From assembly GCA_049999805.1 (NCBI GenBank), contig JBNGIO010006264.1:116085-159967 (forward strand): DNA of 43,883 bases, read 5' to 3'. This document shows, piece after piece, positions 23,697 through 32,995 of the stretch. The translations under genes were made by a program, and so were the position numbers. Positions within the stretch are counted from its first letter, which is position 1, and each line of letters starts with the position of its first letter. The DNA comes from Folioceros fuciformis (taxonomy: Eukaryota; Anthocerotophyta; Anthocerotopsida; Anthocerotales). The notes below the pieces were generated by a model. That model searched no databases. It was given only the letters and a program-made list of their open reading frames with translations, and was not told the DNA's origin.

Positions 23697-24502
23697 ATGC
23701 AAGATTGCAAACCAATGCAGACGCCAATGATCTGCAATGAGAAGTTATCACAAGAGGCATATTCCAATGTGAAGGAACAGGCTACCAGTGTGCTATTGGC
23801 TGCCTTACTAACTTGGCGACAAGCACCATGCCAGGCATCACAGAGGCAGTGGGAGTTGTGAGCCAATTTCTGGTCAACCCCCAACCTCAGCATTATCAAG
23901 CCGTCAAGAGAATACTCAGATACTTGCAGGGCACAAAACATTGGACATTGACCTATGGGAAGAAGGAGGACGAAGAAGCCCGTATTGTGAGATTTTACGA
24001 CGCAAATTAGGCCGAAAATGTCGACACTCACAGCTCTACGACAGGGTATGCCTTCCTACTATTTAGGGGAGCCACTTCATCGAATAATCGGTCCCAGCCT
24101 ATAGTGGCACTATCTTCTACATAGGCGAGTATATTGCTCAGGCAAGTGCTTGAGGTTTATCTTAGGATTCACCATTTTTCTAACGAAAACCAAGGCCAAA
24201 ACCTCTCGTGCATACACGCAATCACACAGCTTGCGGGTCGCAGTAGAACCAAGGGTAAGAGGAAGAAAACTTTAGACAGTCGTTCTTGGTCCGCATGGTG
24301 CACCTAGACAGTCAAAGACGACAATTTTTTTGGTGATGACGAATGGCCTCCCGTCTGGGCACCCGACGCCCTTGCCGGCACCGATTCGAGCGTGAACAAA
24401 GAGGCAATCGTTACGTCCAAGCGTAAGGTTCATGCTGGAATCGAAGTGCTGTAATCCTCACGACTCCCTGCAAAAAAGCTCATGTTCTACAACAGCAGAG
24501 CA

Positions 24503-24751
24503 TCAGGGCACTCCATATCTCAGCACATCCTCAAAAAAATCTGGCATGCAGCTCACATCGTCACGGAAAGGGAAAGGGCAGCTAGACAGGAGTCGGAATC
24601 GTTTCGGTGGATCTGAGTAGATGTGGGCCACAACAGGGTAGCTCTCAATCGTTTTTTTGGTATCCACATAGCTCAATGAATGCGGGGAGCGGAGCACTAG
24701 GTGAGATGAGGTGTACAAATTAGGAAGCTCTAGATCAGAGATGTTGGTCAC
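24503..24751 (-). other. Unrecognised open frame, possible exon
   Basis: The minus strand holds a clean frame of about 82 residues with ordinary protein-like composition: LELPNLYTSSHLVLRSPHSL, then YPVVAHIYSDPPKRFRLLSS, then DDVSCMPDFFEDVLRYGVP and a stop. A further possible exon downstream (after an AG at about 24466) reads GVVRITALRFQHEPYAW. I do not recognise the family. It lies between the copia 3' end and the NFU gene on the NFU strand. It could be a remnant of another gene or element, and no start or full splice structure is evident. Confidence 0.3.
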
Positions 24752-24779
24752 CTACATGACTATGAGTCAATGAATATTT

Positions 24780-25841
24780 TCACGAGAGCTGCACGGCGGC
24801 GATCATAGGAATTTTCTCCTGAAGCTTCTGGATGACCGCCACACGCAACGTCGATACGCCAGCCGCAGGTCCGTTTATCTGTATTTTCACCACAGGACCG
24901 TCGATCTTCACCAGGCTTAGTGTGCCCCCACCAGTGCCAGACAAATAAGGTCTGATTTCCGAAAGAACCTTCAGCCGCAGGAAGATAGATCAGTAGCCCG
25001 AATTTTCAACCGTCGGCAGCAGCCGTGATGGTGAAGAATAGCATAATTTAACTTGAGCTGCCACCTGGTGCTCCACACCTAAGAGCAGAGCGGCCTACCT
25101 TCTCAACGTTCTCCTCGTTCAGAGCCAGCCCTGTCTCCTCATCCATCACCTGTTCCACACCTACAATTTTTGGAATCGCCTCTACAAGCCGCCTCTCAAT
25201 TCCCATCCTCATAGTCATGAGCGAGCTTGGACAGGACCCGCAAGCGCCCTCAAGCTTGAGCCTCACAACAAGGCCATCGATTTCGTGCAAGGCAACATTT
25301 CCTCCATCCGCCATAAGGTAAGGCCGTACTTCGTCCAGCACTCTCTCTACATTCTCCTCCGTGAGCTCTAACCCCATAACAGGGATCAGTGAAGTTGCCA
25401 CCGCCTGAACAACTGCACTCCATAACAGTCAGCCGTAAGTCAAAACACTTTCTCACGTTCCTTACAATCCTTCCTTCCCGCTCAAAACACGTCCTTGGTA
25501 CAATACAACCATCCAGCAAGCTGAAAAACATAAAGCAAGAGGCGACAAATTCCACGGTCCACAATTACGAACTCCACCTCCTGATCATACTGACCTAACT
25601 GTCTGCCTCTGGTTCCGGCCCCGGATCTCTGCCCCCATACCCGCACCGAGTTTCTCCTCCCCGTGGAAAAGGAAAGCTGCACCGCACTACCTGCACCGGC
25701 CGCACGGGAGGATCCGGAACATACAGTCGCAGAGTAAGACGAAGCAGATGTCGATTCCGATACAGCAGCGGAGGTCGAGACAGACGGCTTGGACGAAAGG
25801 CGATACGGGGAGGAAGAAATTCCGTGCATCATGGCCGCCAT
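24780..25841 (-). CDS. NFU: Plastid NFU-type iron-sulfur scaffold protein
   Basis: Exons 25841-25595, 25412-25099 and 24968-24780 join in frame to give 249 residues. The first 85 or so are Ser/Ala/Arg-rich with few acidic residues, a plastid transit peptide. The NifU C-terminal domain follows, with [20 protein letters not shown] and the cluster-binding CGSC at residues 140-143 (GACGSCPSS). A second, Cys-less copy of the domain ends the protein ([30 protein letters not shown]). Two domains with only the first keeping CxxC is the signature of plant NFU1-3, which hand [4Fe-4S] clusters to photosystem I and other stromal targets. The exon 2 acceptor (GTGCAG|TTGTTCAG) was chosen because the nearer CAG would break the frame. 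Confidence 0.94.
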
Positions 25842-27013
25842 CGTTGGCAAGAATGCGCACCCGCACCTATGGTCCAAAACGCTTGCGTCTCCAAGCTTCA
25901 CGATCCGATCCAATCCACGACGTCAATTGCGCACAATCGCAAACCCTGGCCTCATGGCTCCTTCCCAAACACGAGACTGGACGCAGTCTCGCCTGCAGTT
26001 TTGTAGGGGAGACGAACAGCGTGCTGGAGGAATGCTCGCAGGAAGCACAGGCCGGAGGAGGCGAAGATTCGAGGGAAGAGGATGCCATTTCCAGCGACCG
26101 TGAACTGTCAAACAGAAGACGTTTTCCTCAAGACGAAATAGGTGAACCATCTCGTTTTCCTCCATCTGATCGTTTTTGTGCTAAGCGGGTCTGAGAAAAG
26201 GCCCATTCACACGTGTTTAGTTGTTATGCGTACGTGGTGTTGCTCGGGACTGCAACATGTCGTCCATATTTCATTGCCACGTGAGCCATCCCCATTGAAT
26301 CTCATAGTTCTACCTACCTTAGCCTTAACCTGGCCTATTACCCATACGTAGGGCAGGTATCCTTGATTAAGTTGACAATCTCACCCACGACCTGACGTCG
26401 CGCGCCCTCCACTCCCGTGTTAGCTATTGTGATACAACAGCTGCACATGAACATGATTCAGTCAGGCAAAGGGCTGCCTTACAACATCCATTCATCCATC
26501 CACCCGGGAATCTACCGCCCAAAAGCACCTGCAAGCCATGGAGTCGTGCAGGGTGACTTTCACAAGTTCGGATGCTTCAGCCTCCTTGTATTCCAGACGC
26601 CGGGGTGGCTATAGCGCATGCCCACTCTGCTCATCACCAAATCACAGGCACATCTTCCTCCAGTCACCACAATCCCGATGGCCATGAACCATAACCTTCA
26701 TGACGAAAGACTCACCAACCAATGTAAGGCGAAACAGAGTGTTACCGCCATGGGATTCTTGGTCCGGGAATTGAAAGACACTACGCATGCTTGCGACGAC
26801 GCGATGTAGTCGTTCAAGTCCCCTAGCTTCAACGCCGGAGACAACTTCCCACTACCCATGCCTACAGAGTCCAACACCTCCAGGACTTAGTCTGGCAACA
26901 AATCCATATCAACCAAGAATTCTTGCCAACAAAGTCCTTAGCACCTCAAAAATTCGGCAGTTTGGCACTTCATCCCGCAGGCACGAACAGGTTGGGAGCG
27001 ACGAAAGGGTGGA
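25842..27013. other. Intergenic region, no gene recognised
   Basis: The first 100-200 bases are the presumed NFU promoter and leader. Open frames on both strands between 25923 and 27017 overlap one another and show no family motif. The minus strand around 26760-26620 reads FQFPDQESHGGNTLFRLTLV in one frame, which is protein-like, but I could not link it to a gene. Confidence 0.45.
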
Positions 27014-27367
27014 TTAAGTAGATTTTGGGGGCTTCTTCACGAGGCTTGTGTTGTCACCAACAAACCTAGTACTAAAGGCTTTAAACACGTAAGGAGAAAC
27101 TTTACTAGTGACGCCAACAAATACATCCATATTTAGAGGGAAGGTTCTGGGGACATTGGTTCCCGGGTGGGAGACCTGGTGCATGTGTGGGACGGGAATG
27201 TGCAAAACCAGACTTAGTGGCAAAGGATGTCCATGGCATTCAATCTGGAAGGTTGATGAGCTGCTACTGGGGATCGACAGCATTTTTTGCTCGGTGGAGC
27301 TTGCTTCGGTAGTGCCGATCGAGTAAGTTGCTTCCGGCCCGTGATTTCCAGCCACCCCTAAGTTCAA
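27014..27367 (-). other. Unrecognised open frame, possible exon or gene fragment
   Basis: A minus-strand frame of about 117 codons without an ATG at its start. It contains PLSLVLHIPVPHMHQVSHPG, NVPRTFPLNMDVFVGVTSKV, SPYVFKAFSTRFVGDNTSLV and ends KKPPKST and stop. Composition and low stop density suggest real coding descent. I do not recognise the family. It abuts the start of the MAP1A pseudogene on the opposite strand (27415). It may be a single exon of a lost gene. Confidence 0.3.
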
Positions 27368-27414
27368 TGATCCTCATCATGTCATGATGCGCTTCAGCCC
27401 CTTGCATCTAAGTC

Positions 27415-29390
27415 ATGGTGGTGGTTCGTGACATAGCACGCGAAGTTGATGCCACCGTGGGAGAGGAGAGCAGCAAAGTGGACGTGGACAGTTCCGCTGT
27501 CGGCAATGAGTCAAAGTTGGCATGTGTTCCTTGCAGCAAAGCCGCTAGTTTGCAGTAAGTTTTGTGGATGATGCCGGTTGTGGGAATTATTCTAGTATCT
27601 GATCCACTCCTGCTAGGTGCAGGAATCCGTGTATTGCTTCATCAAGCATGAACGTTGCGTGAGAAGTGGTTCTGAAATTCGTTTCTCTGTTTTCAGATGC
27701 CCAAGGTGTGTGGAGCTGAAGTTGCCCCGAGTGAATGCTGCTTTCTGGTAATTGTAATTCTTGCATTTCTTCCGTGCTCGGGCCTCTTCTGGAAATGTTT
27801 TGGTGCCTGTTGTGCTCATGTGTATTGTCGTTCCTTTCACTCAGTGCTTGTGCTTCTGGGACTCAGTTAGCTCACGGGCCTGTTTCAAGGATGCATGGAG
27901 CTCACACAAAGCTGGTCATGCTGAGGCCAAGCAGCAGGCGCTACGAGCCTCAAGTCCCGAGGATCAGGTGACACAAGCCCTAGCAAGGGGTTGGATGTAT
28001 TGTATGCGCAAAGGCCAAAGGCCAAACTCGCACAGGGCAGTTACCTCTTTACGATTATACTGGGTGAGTGTTTAGAGCAGAATCCGGTTTGCCTTCAATT
28101 TTGATTTTGGTGGTGGTGAAGTGTTCACTGTCCTGGCCGTTTGATGACAGTGCTTTACGGCCGTACCCTATATCTCCTAGGCATATTGTACCAGAAAATA
28201 TTCTTCGCCCAACCTGGGCCTCCCCTGTGAGTTTTGTGTCACCACAAGCGATGGCATATTTTTTTCCTGAAGTGTTGATAGTGGGTTCCAAAATTTCAGA
28301 TGCTTTCGTCAGTTTTGCAGAAAGTACTTACCAGATTTTGTCCAAACTGCAGGGGAGGCCAAAGGCTGAGCTGGACAGTGAGTTGCAAAGCAGTGTGGAG
28401 GTATGTGGGATGCTTCCCCTTTCCGTCAATTAGTCACCACATGTTTGGTTGGGGTTTCACATTTTGCTCTTGTTCTTGTGTGAAGACTAAAACGCCTGAG
28501 CAGATTAAGAAGATGCAGAAAACTTCTTGGCTAGAGCGTCCCATCGTTGCACGTTTTGGGAGATGTTTACAAAACTGCAAGGCAACTTAGCCAATTCTTT
28601 CGCTTCACCAGGTTGCCCGTGAGGTATTGGATGCAGCTGCGAGGGCCATCAGGCCAAGGATTACGACGGATGAGATTGATGAGATTGTTCACGAGGCTAC
28701 TATTGCAGCAGGTAAAGTGGAGAGTGGAATCATGAGTATGAGGAGGTGATAAATTTTAAAGATAAAGTATGGTTGATGTGTGTTTGCGATGTCCAGGTGG
28801 ATACCCATCTCCTCTGAACTATCACTATCCCCTAAGTCACGTTGCACGTATGTATCCCTATCCTTACATTTCAGCGTCTGAGGTTTTGTGTGTTGTTAGT
28901 TCGGTGCTGCAGTTGGAAGTCCTTTGTTGGTGGTCGTCACCAATCTAGTTCCAATTCTTGCAATTGATAGCCCTTGTCCAAATCCTTTGTGCAGATCAGT
29001 GAATGAAGTGATCTGCCATGGCATCCCTGATGCAAGGTATGTATCTTGACAGCTTTTCTAGCTGAGACATGTATGTAAAGGTGTTTCCTTTGATTGTTTC
29101 CTAACCTTGTCCTTGTACCATCAGGCGACTGGAAGACGGTGATATCGTCAGTGGATGTTCCTGTATACATGAATGGCTATCATGGAGATACCCTAAATCT
29201 GTTTGTCCCTACAAGTCATTTGCTTTTAAGCCTTTCTCACGCTGTCTTGGTCTTCTAACTCCATGCTGCTCATCTCATGGCATTACTTTCTGTTTCTTGT
29301 CCGTTCATGATACCTCAATGAAACGTTCTTTGTCGGGAATGTTGATGAGGCATCAGGAACCTCGTGCCAAGCATGCACATGTAACGAACT
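27415..29390 (+). pseudogene. MAP1A: Methionine aminopeptidase 1A, decayed copy
   Basis: Type-1 MetAP removes the initiator Met in the cytosol and has an N-terminal zinc finger. Exons are recognisable at 27415-27554, 27697-27747, 27871-28063, 28122-28226, 28353-28400, about 28490-28530, 28612-28711, 28801-28851, 28996-29030, 29125-29190 and 29312-29355. The zinc finger is there (CVPCSKAASLQCPRCVELKL, CFKDAWSSHKAGHAE), and so are TPEQIKKMQKT, REVLDAAARAIRPRITTDEI, GGYPSPLNYH, SVNEVICHGIPDAR, LEDGDIVS and LNETFFVGNVDEAS. Several defects show. The donor after QKT is missing. A base is lost after PLNYH. Two bases are lost after GDIVS. The splice sites around GYHGD lack GT or AG. All sequence after the VDEAS exon, including the metal-ligand His and Glu residues, is gone. 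A functional copy must exist elsewhere. Confidence 0.88.
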
Positions 29391-29627
29391 CCAAGTTGTA
29401 TTGTGGCATGGAAACTTCCACCGGAATATCGGTTTAGAATGTTGCTCAATATGTAAATCAAAGAAGTAAGCTCCAATCAATGAAAGTAAAAAAGAACAAT
29501 AAAATATTCATTATTATTCATCACACCATCGTCCCAGTAGGCGCATGCATTATAGATGAGAAAGCCAAACAACATGAGATCCAGCAAATGAAGACAAGAC
29601 ACAACAAGTAGACAAGACGCAACAAGT

Positions 29628-29958
29628 AGGGCTAGCGCTAGACAGACGGTCACATGGGCTAGCTAGACACACTGTCAGGGCTAGAGCTAGACACACGGTG
29701 ACAAGAGCGGACGTGAAGAGGCAGCCAGGCATACGAAGGCAAATGAAGAGACACGAAGAGACGAGTCTATGCATGGGCTAGCGCTAACACACGGTGACAA
29801 GAGCGGACGTGAAGACGCAGCAAGGCATACAAAGGGAAATGAAGAGGACGCGAGGAGACGAGTCTATGCATGGGCTAGCGCTAAGCACACCGTCACAAGA
29901 GCGGACGCGGATATGAAGCCGCAGTAAGGCAGGGCACGAGGAGACGTGTCTATGTATC
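29628..29958. repeat. Minisatellite of about 97 bp, three units plus partial copies
   Basis: Units at 29678-29774, 29775-29871 and 29872-29958 each begin GGGCTAGMGCTA, continue ACACRSYGTSACAAGAGCGG and end GACGNGTCTATGYAT. Partial heads (GGGCTAGCGCTAGACAGACG and GGGCTAGCTAGACACACT) precede them from 29629. The third unit has a short internal deletion. No coding frame persists across the units. Confidence 0.9.
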
Positions 29959-29994
29959 ATCGAGAAAACGAGGAGACATTATTTTTATGGTAGA

Positions 29995-30102
29995 TTATTA
30001 AGATCATAACATCGCGGGTCTTGGGACCACGGCTCGGCCACCACCCGGTTATTAAGATCATAACATCGCCGGTCATGGGACCACGGCTCAGCCCCCACCC
30101 AG
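29995..30102. repeat. Two-copy 54-bp tandem repeat
   Basis: TTATTAAGATCATAACATCG starts units at 29995 and 30049; both continue GGTCWTGGGACCACGGCTCR with few differences. It directly follows the 97-bp minisatellite. Confidence 0.9.
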
Positions 30103-30642
30103 CCCTGAGCCTTGCTGCGCAGTACTGCAACCAAAAAATACTGAAAAAGACGGAATGTGCCCGTTCTTTACGATGAGCCTACGCAGAATGCCGGGTTCCT
30201 ATGCGAACAGCCCTTCAGAATTCCGTCAGAATCCCAAAGCTCGGCTGCCCAAGTGGTAGAGAATATCACCCTAGTGGAGGAGACCTAAGAAGACATGGCT
30301 GCCGTCATCGCTGCTCAGTTACACTCGAGGGGAGCTTCATCCCTGCTCAATTACACTGAAGGGGAGCACAATCTCCATATTGAGACAACGTGACCCCCTG
30401 GAGTAAGATACAGATGAAACCTACTTTTCGTTACCGAAAAAGAACGCAGTCCGCTTGTTGGGTCAAGCTCTTCCCCGTTCCATGCTTGAGCGTCAACTCA
30501 ACGTAGAAGGAGTACGTTGAAACCCAACACAGATCAGAGAAAAACAATCGCCAGGAGTCCTGGCTTGTGCAAAATTTCGCTGCCAAATTGGCTTGAAACA
30601 ATAAAAAAACTCCGACATTGCCCTCGCACGTTCAGCAAACAT

Positions 30643-31683
30643 CTAGATACTCTTGTAACTAATTGGAGCGAGAACCTCCCGAACTTCCGCAAGTTGGTCC
30701 ACGGCCCGCGCCTCAGCCTTGAGACGAAGTTGGATAAGCTGCTTCTTCCTGAGATAAAAGGACTTCGACTTGACCTTCCTTTTCTCTTCCAACTCCTGAG
30801 TAGTTGTGGCACCCACGACGCAATCAGAACACGATGACTGCAAGCAAATCAACTCCTCCCTACATCCCTCCACAACTGCTGGATGTGGCGAGGGAACACG
30901 ATACAACTCCAGGGATGGACAACAAAAGGCAAACCTTGATAGTGTCGTAATGGTGCCAGCCAACCTCAGTAGACAAACGGCCCAGAAGGCAAAACTTGTG
31001 CCCTGGTTGCAACCTCAGAACCCTGCACAGCACCAAGCCAGCTGCAGTCAGGACAGACAATTTTCACGACGAGCGGGTGAACAGACCTTGCGTTTCAGCT
31101 TCATCTTACTTCAGGGCATCTGGAATGACCATCCTCTTCATCTTGTCGTACGGGGCCGGGACACCCTCAAAAGCCTTCAAACGCTCCAGGGCAGCAGCAC
31201 CACGCTTCGTCTTGTGGGGAATCATACTACACCCATAGCGTAAACATCAAAACACATCAGAAACAGTCCAGCGACAACAAAACCCGTCAACCCTACAGCA
31301 TCTCCCGCTACCAACGGTGACTAGTTACCCGCGAATAGTTCTCCACAGAATTCGAGAGGGTGCACGAAAGTGAATAGGGCCCTTGCTGGGCTTCGTGTTC
31401 ATGCGCTTCCTAAGAAACCGCAGGTACTTCATCTTCTGCCGCACCAGTCCCCCGGACAAGCAGATTTCTTCCGCGCGCACGACAACCTGCGACACAGAAA
31501 ACAACATCTCACCCCGCTGCACTCACACCACTATGCAGCAACCATCAGACAATCCGGCGCCGCGCTCACCACGTGCTGCCCGTTCAGCAGCTCTTTCGCC
31601 AGTATGGACGCCAGCCGCCCCAACATGTGATGGCGGGCGTCCACCACTACCACCTTCGCGCATAACCCCGATCCGGACACCAT
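30643..31683 (-). CDS. RPL13A: Cytosolic 60S ribosomal protein uL13 (RPL13A)
   Basis: Exons 31683-31570, 31486-31329, 31226-31110, 31022-30935 and 30795-30643 join in frame to give 209 residues, the usual plant length. Conserved blocks are all present: [20 protein letters not shown] at the N-terminus, [79 protein letters not shown] and a basic C-terminal helix ending LAPISYKSI. The protein is part of the large ribosomal subunit. Introns are 83-139 bases. I looked for box C/D snoRNAs in the introns because animal RPL13A hosts them, and saw no convincing C and D box pair. The gene is head to head with the V-ATPase subunit e gene. Confidence 0.97.
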
Positions 31684-31786
31684 CGCAGCTGCCGCCGGTA
31701 AGCACACGTTCACGACGACGCAGACCCTTCCAAGTCGAAGTGGGATAAAGGAGGGTTGCAAGCGAGGTGACACCCAATGTACTTCA

Positions 31787-31846
31787 GGCCCAAAACAGAA
31801 CCCTAACCCTAATTACCTGTTGGAGAGCCCTGAATGGGCTCTCCAA
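31787..31846. promoter_or_regulatory. Bidirectional promoter elements: site II, telomeric repeat, perfect hairpin, site II
   Basis: Within 60 bases between RPL13A and VHA-e lie GGCCCA (31787-31792, site II TGGGCC read toward RPL13A), AACCCTAACCCTAA (31799-31812, double telo-box type repeat), an 11-bp perfect inverted repeat TTGGAGAGCCC/GGGCTCTCCAA with a 5-base loop (31820-31846), and TGGGCT (31835-31840, site II toward VHA-e). Telo-box plus site II is a known combination in plant ribosomal-protein promoters. The hairpin role is unknown. Confidence 0.75.
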
Positions 31847-32047
31847 AACTGTTCCTTGGTTATACTTACTTAATACTTGAATGAACCCTTGGTTACTAAA
31901 ATGAAAATGGTCTCAACTTCATGGCGCCCCTCTCTCTCCACACGCGCTCCCTCCCCATTCCGCGTCATCCGCGTTTGTCAGTTTCTTTTCTCGCCTTCAG
32001 CTGATTGTTGCTCCGATCAGTTCTGATCTGCGCCATCGCTGCCCGCC

Positions 32048-32510
32048 ATGACGTTCTTGGTCACGACGCTGTCGTTCGTGTTGGTCGGTTTGTTCGGCTG
32101 TCTCGGATCCCATGTCGTCGCCGGGAGCAAAAGCTCCACAGCCCTGTACACTTCTTCCTCAACCCTCGCCGTGGCTAACCTTTTCCTGTTTGAGGTTGAG
32201 GGACTGGGATGAAAGCAGGATCTGGGGAGGAACACTGATGTGTGGAAATCCTGTGACTTACAGATTCTACGTCACTCTGGTGCTGCTCACTGTGATTTCC
32301 TGCTGGATGCTGTAAGCTGGATTTCGAAACTCTTTTGCTGCATTCGAATTAGGATGCGCGGTCTCGTCTTCTCTGCCCTTGCTGTATTGCCGAAGCACTG
32401 AACTTGGTTTAGGCTGATCTTGCGGTTTGGCCTGGTGCAGTTGGGCTATCGTATACATCGCACAGATGCATCCCCTCATCACTCCTGTTCCGAAAGGGGA
32501 GGGTGAATAA
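32048..32510 (+). CDS. VHA-e: V-type H+-ATPase subunit e (VHA-e), three short exons
   Basis: A small membrane subunit of the V0 sector of the vacuolar proton pump. Exons 32048-32145, 32264-32311 and 32441-32510 join in frame to give 71 residues. Exon 1 reads MTFLVTTLSFVLVGLFGCLG and on (first membrane helix), exon 2 FYVTLVLLTVISCWML (second helix), and exon 3 WAIVYIAQMHPLITPVPKGE. The order, length (about 70) and the CWM-WAIVYIAQMHPL signature are those of plant VHA-e1/e2. Splice sites are CCT|GTACAC, ACAG|ATTC, GCT|GTAAGC and GCAG|TTGG. It is divergently transcribed from RPL13A with 364 bases between start codons and converges on the CDKG gene. No single open frame shows it, so an unspliced ORF search would miss it. 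Confidence 0.92.
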
Positions 32511-32995
32511 CTTTGGACAGACTTCCATTCATGATCGAGTATCTGGGATGTCGAAGTCCTGGGTAAGCCCTGTCAGATTCGCATTGCTCGTGAGACCTGA
32601 CTGCAGCAGATATATGCCAGCGTCCTCACAGGGCGAACGGCTCGGGCCGGTGCTGTTTGCATTTCAGCACTGTCTGGAGATTCAGGGTTTAGGTCGAATG
32701 GAGGTCCAAAGAGCTGAAATGTACTGTCAGGAATGCTGGAGCCTCTTGGAATTCTGGATTATACGTTAAGAATTCGTGCATTCGGCCCTCACGCATCGTG
32801 TTCTTTGGTCATGTATTCACTTCTGCAATATGATGATTGTCACGCCTGAATTAGCTAGCATTGGGTAAATATTACATAAACCCTGCCAGGAAGAATACAG
32901 ACAGTATCACTCCCGGCGGACACAGTTATTTAGGAACGAGCTCGTGTTTCACAGGCTACGTGTCAGAAGTTCATTACCACAACCTAATTTAAACA
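32511..32995. other. Convergent 3' region between VHA-e and CDKG
   Basis: The interval between the stop codons of two convergent genes, presumably both 3' untranslated regions and polyadenylation sites. The frame at 32503-32769 has no family similarity. Nothing else is seen. Confidence 0.6.

Larger units (their letters stand above)
19591..24184 (+). mobile_element. Degenerate Ty1/copia LTR retrotransposon
   Basis: The 5' LTR runs from about 19591 (TGTTACAAAC) to 19999 and contains many GAGGCTTATCTTGG units. A tRNA-Met-type primer binding site follows. Then come gag (KFGGKNFILWKLKTKMLL at about 20250, with a zinc knuckle missing its first Cys near 20928), a protease with LDFGA in place of the usual DSGA (21110), a GAG-pre-integrase segment (HQRLGHIGADK), integrase (HTDVSGP, RSDNGGEY, TPQQNG), reverse transcriptase (FSPVAKIASI, MDVQITFLNGDLNEEIYMEQ, CVDD) and RNase H (ILRYLQGTKHW, EYIAQAS). 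Stops and frameshifts occur throughout. The 3' LTR is reduced to about 36 bases (24149-24184, GAGGTTTATCTTAGGATTCA and on) matching the end of the 5' LTR. Domain order INT before RT defines copia. The element is non-autonomous and old. Confidence 0.93.
29391..30642. other. Repeat-rich intergenic region
   Basis: Apart from the minisatellites listed separately, this holds no recognisable gene. A local repeat TGCTCARTTACACT occurs at about 30312 and 30336 with GGGGAGC after each copy. The last part is probably the RPL13A 3' untranslated region. Confidence 0.5.

Noticed and set aside
30240-30300. tRNA-like A-box (TGCCCAAGTGGTAGAG)
   Set aside because: No B-box (GGTTCRA type) follows at the right distance and no acceptor stem could be drawn.
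30796-31569. Intronic box C/D snoRNAs in RPL13A
   Set aside because: Intron 3 has an imperfect C-box-like AAGATGA and a CTGA, but spacing and terminal stem are not convincing; the other introns lack a pair.
31799-31812. Telomeric repeat as a chromosome end or fusion scar
   Set aside because: Only two units are present, placed in a ribosomal-protein promoter where telo-boxes are expected.
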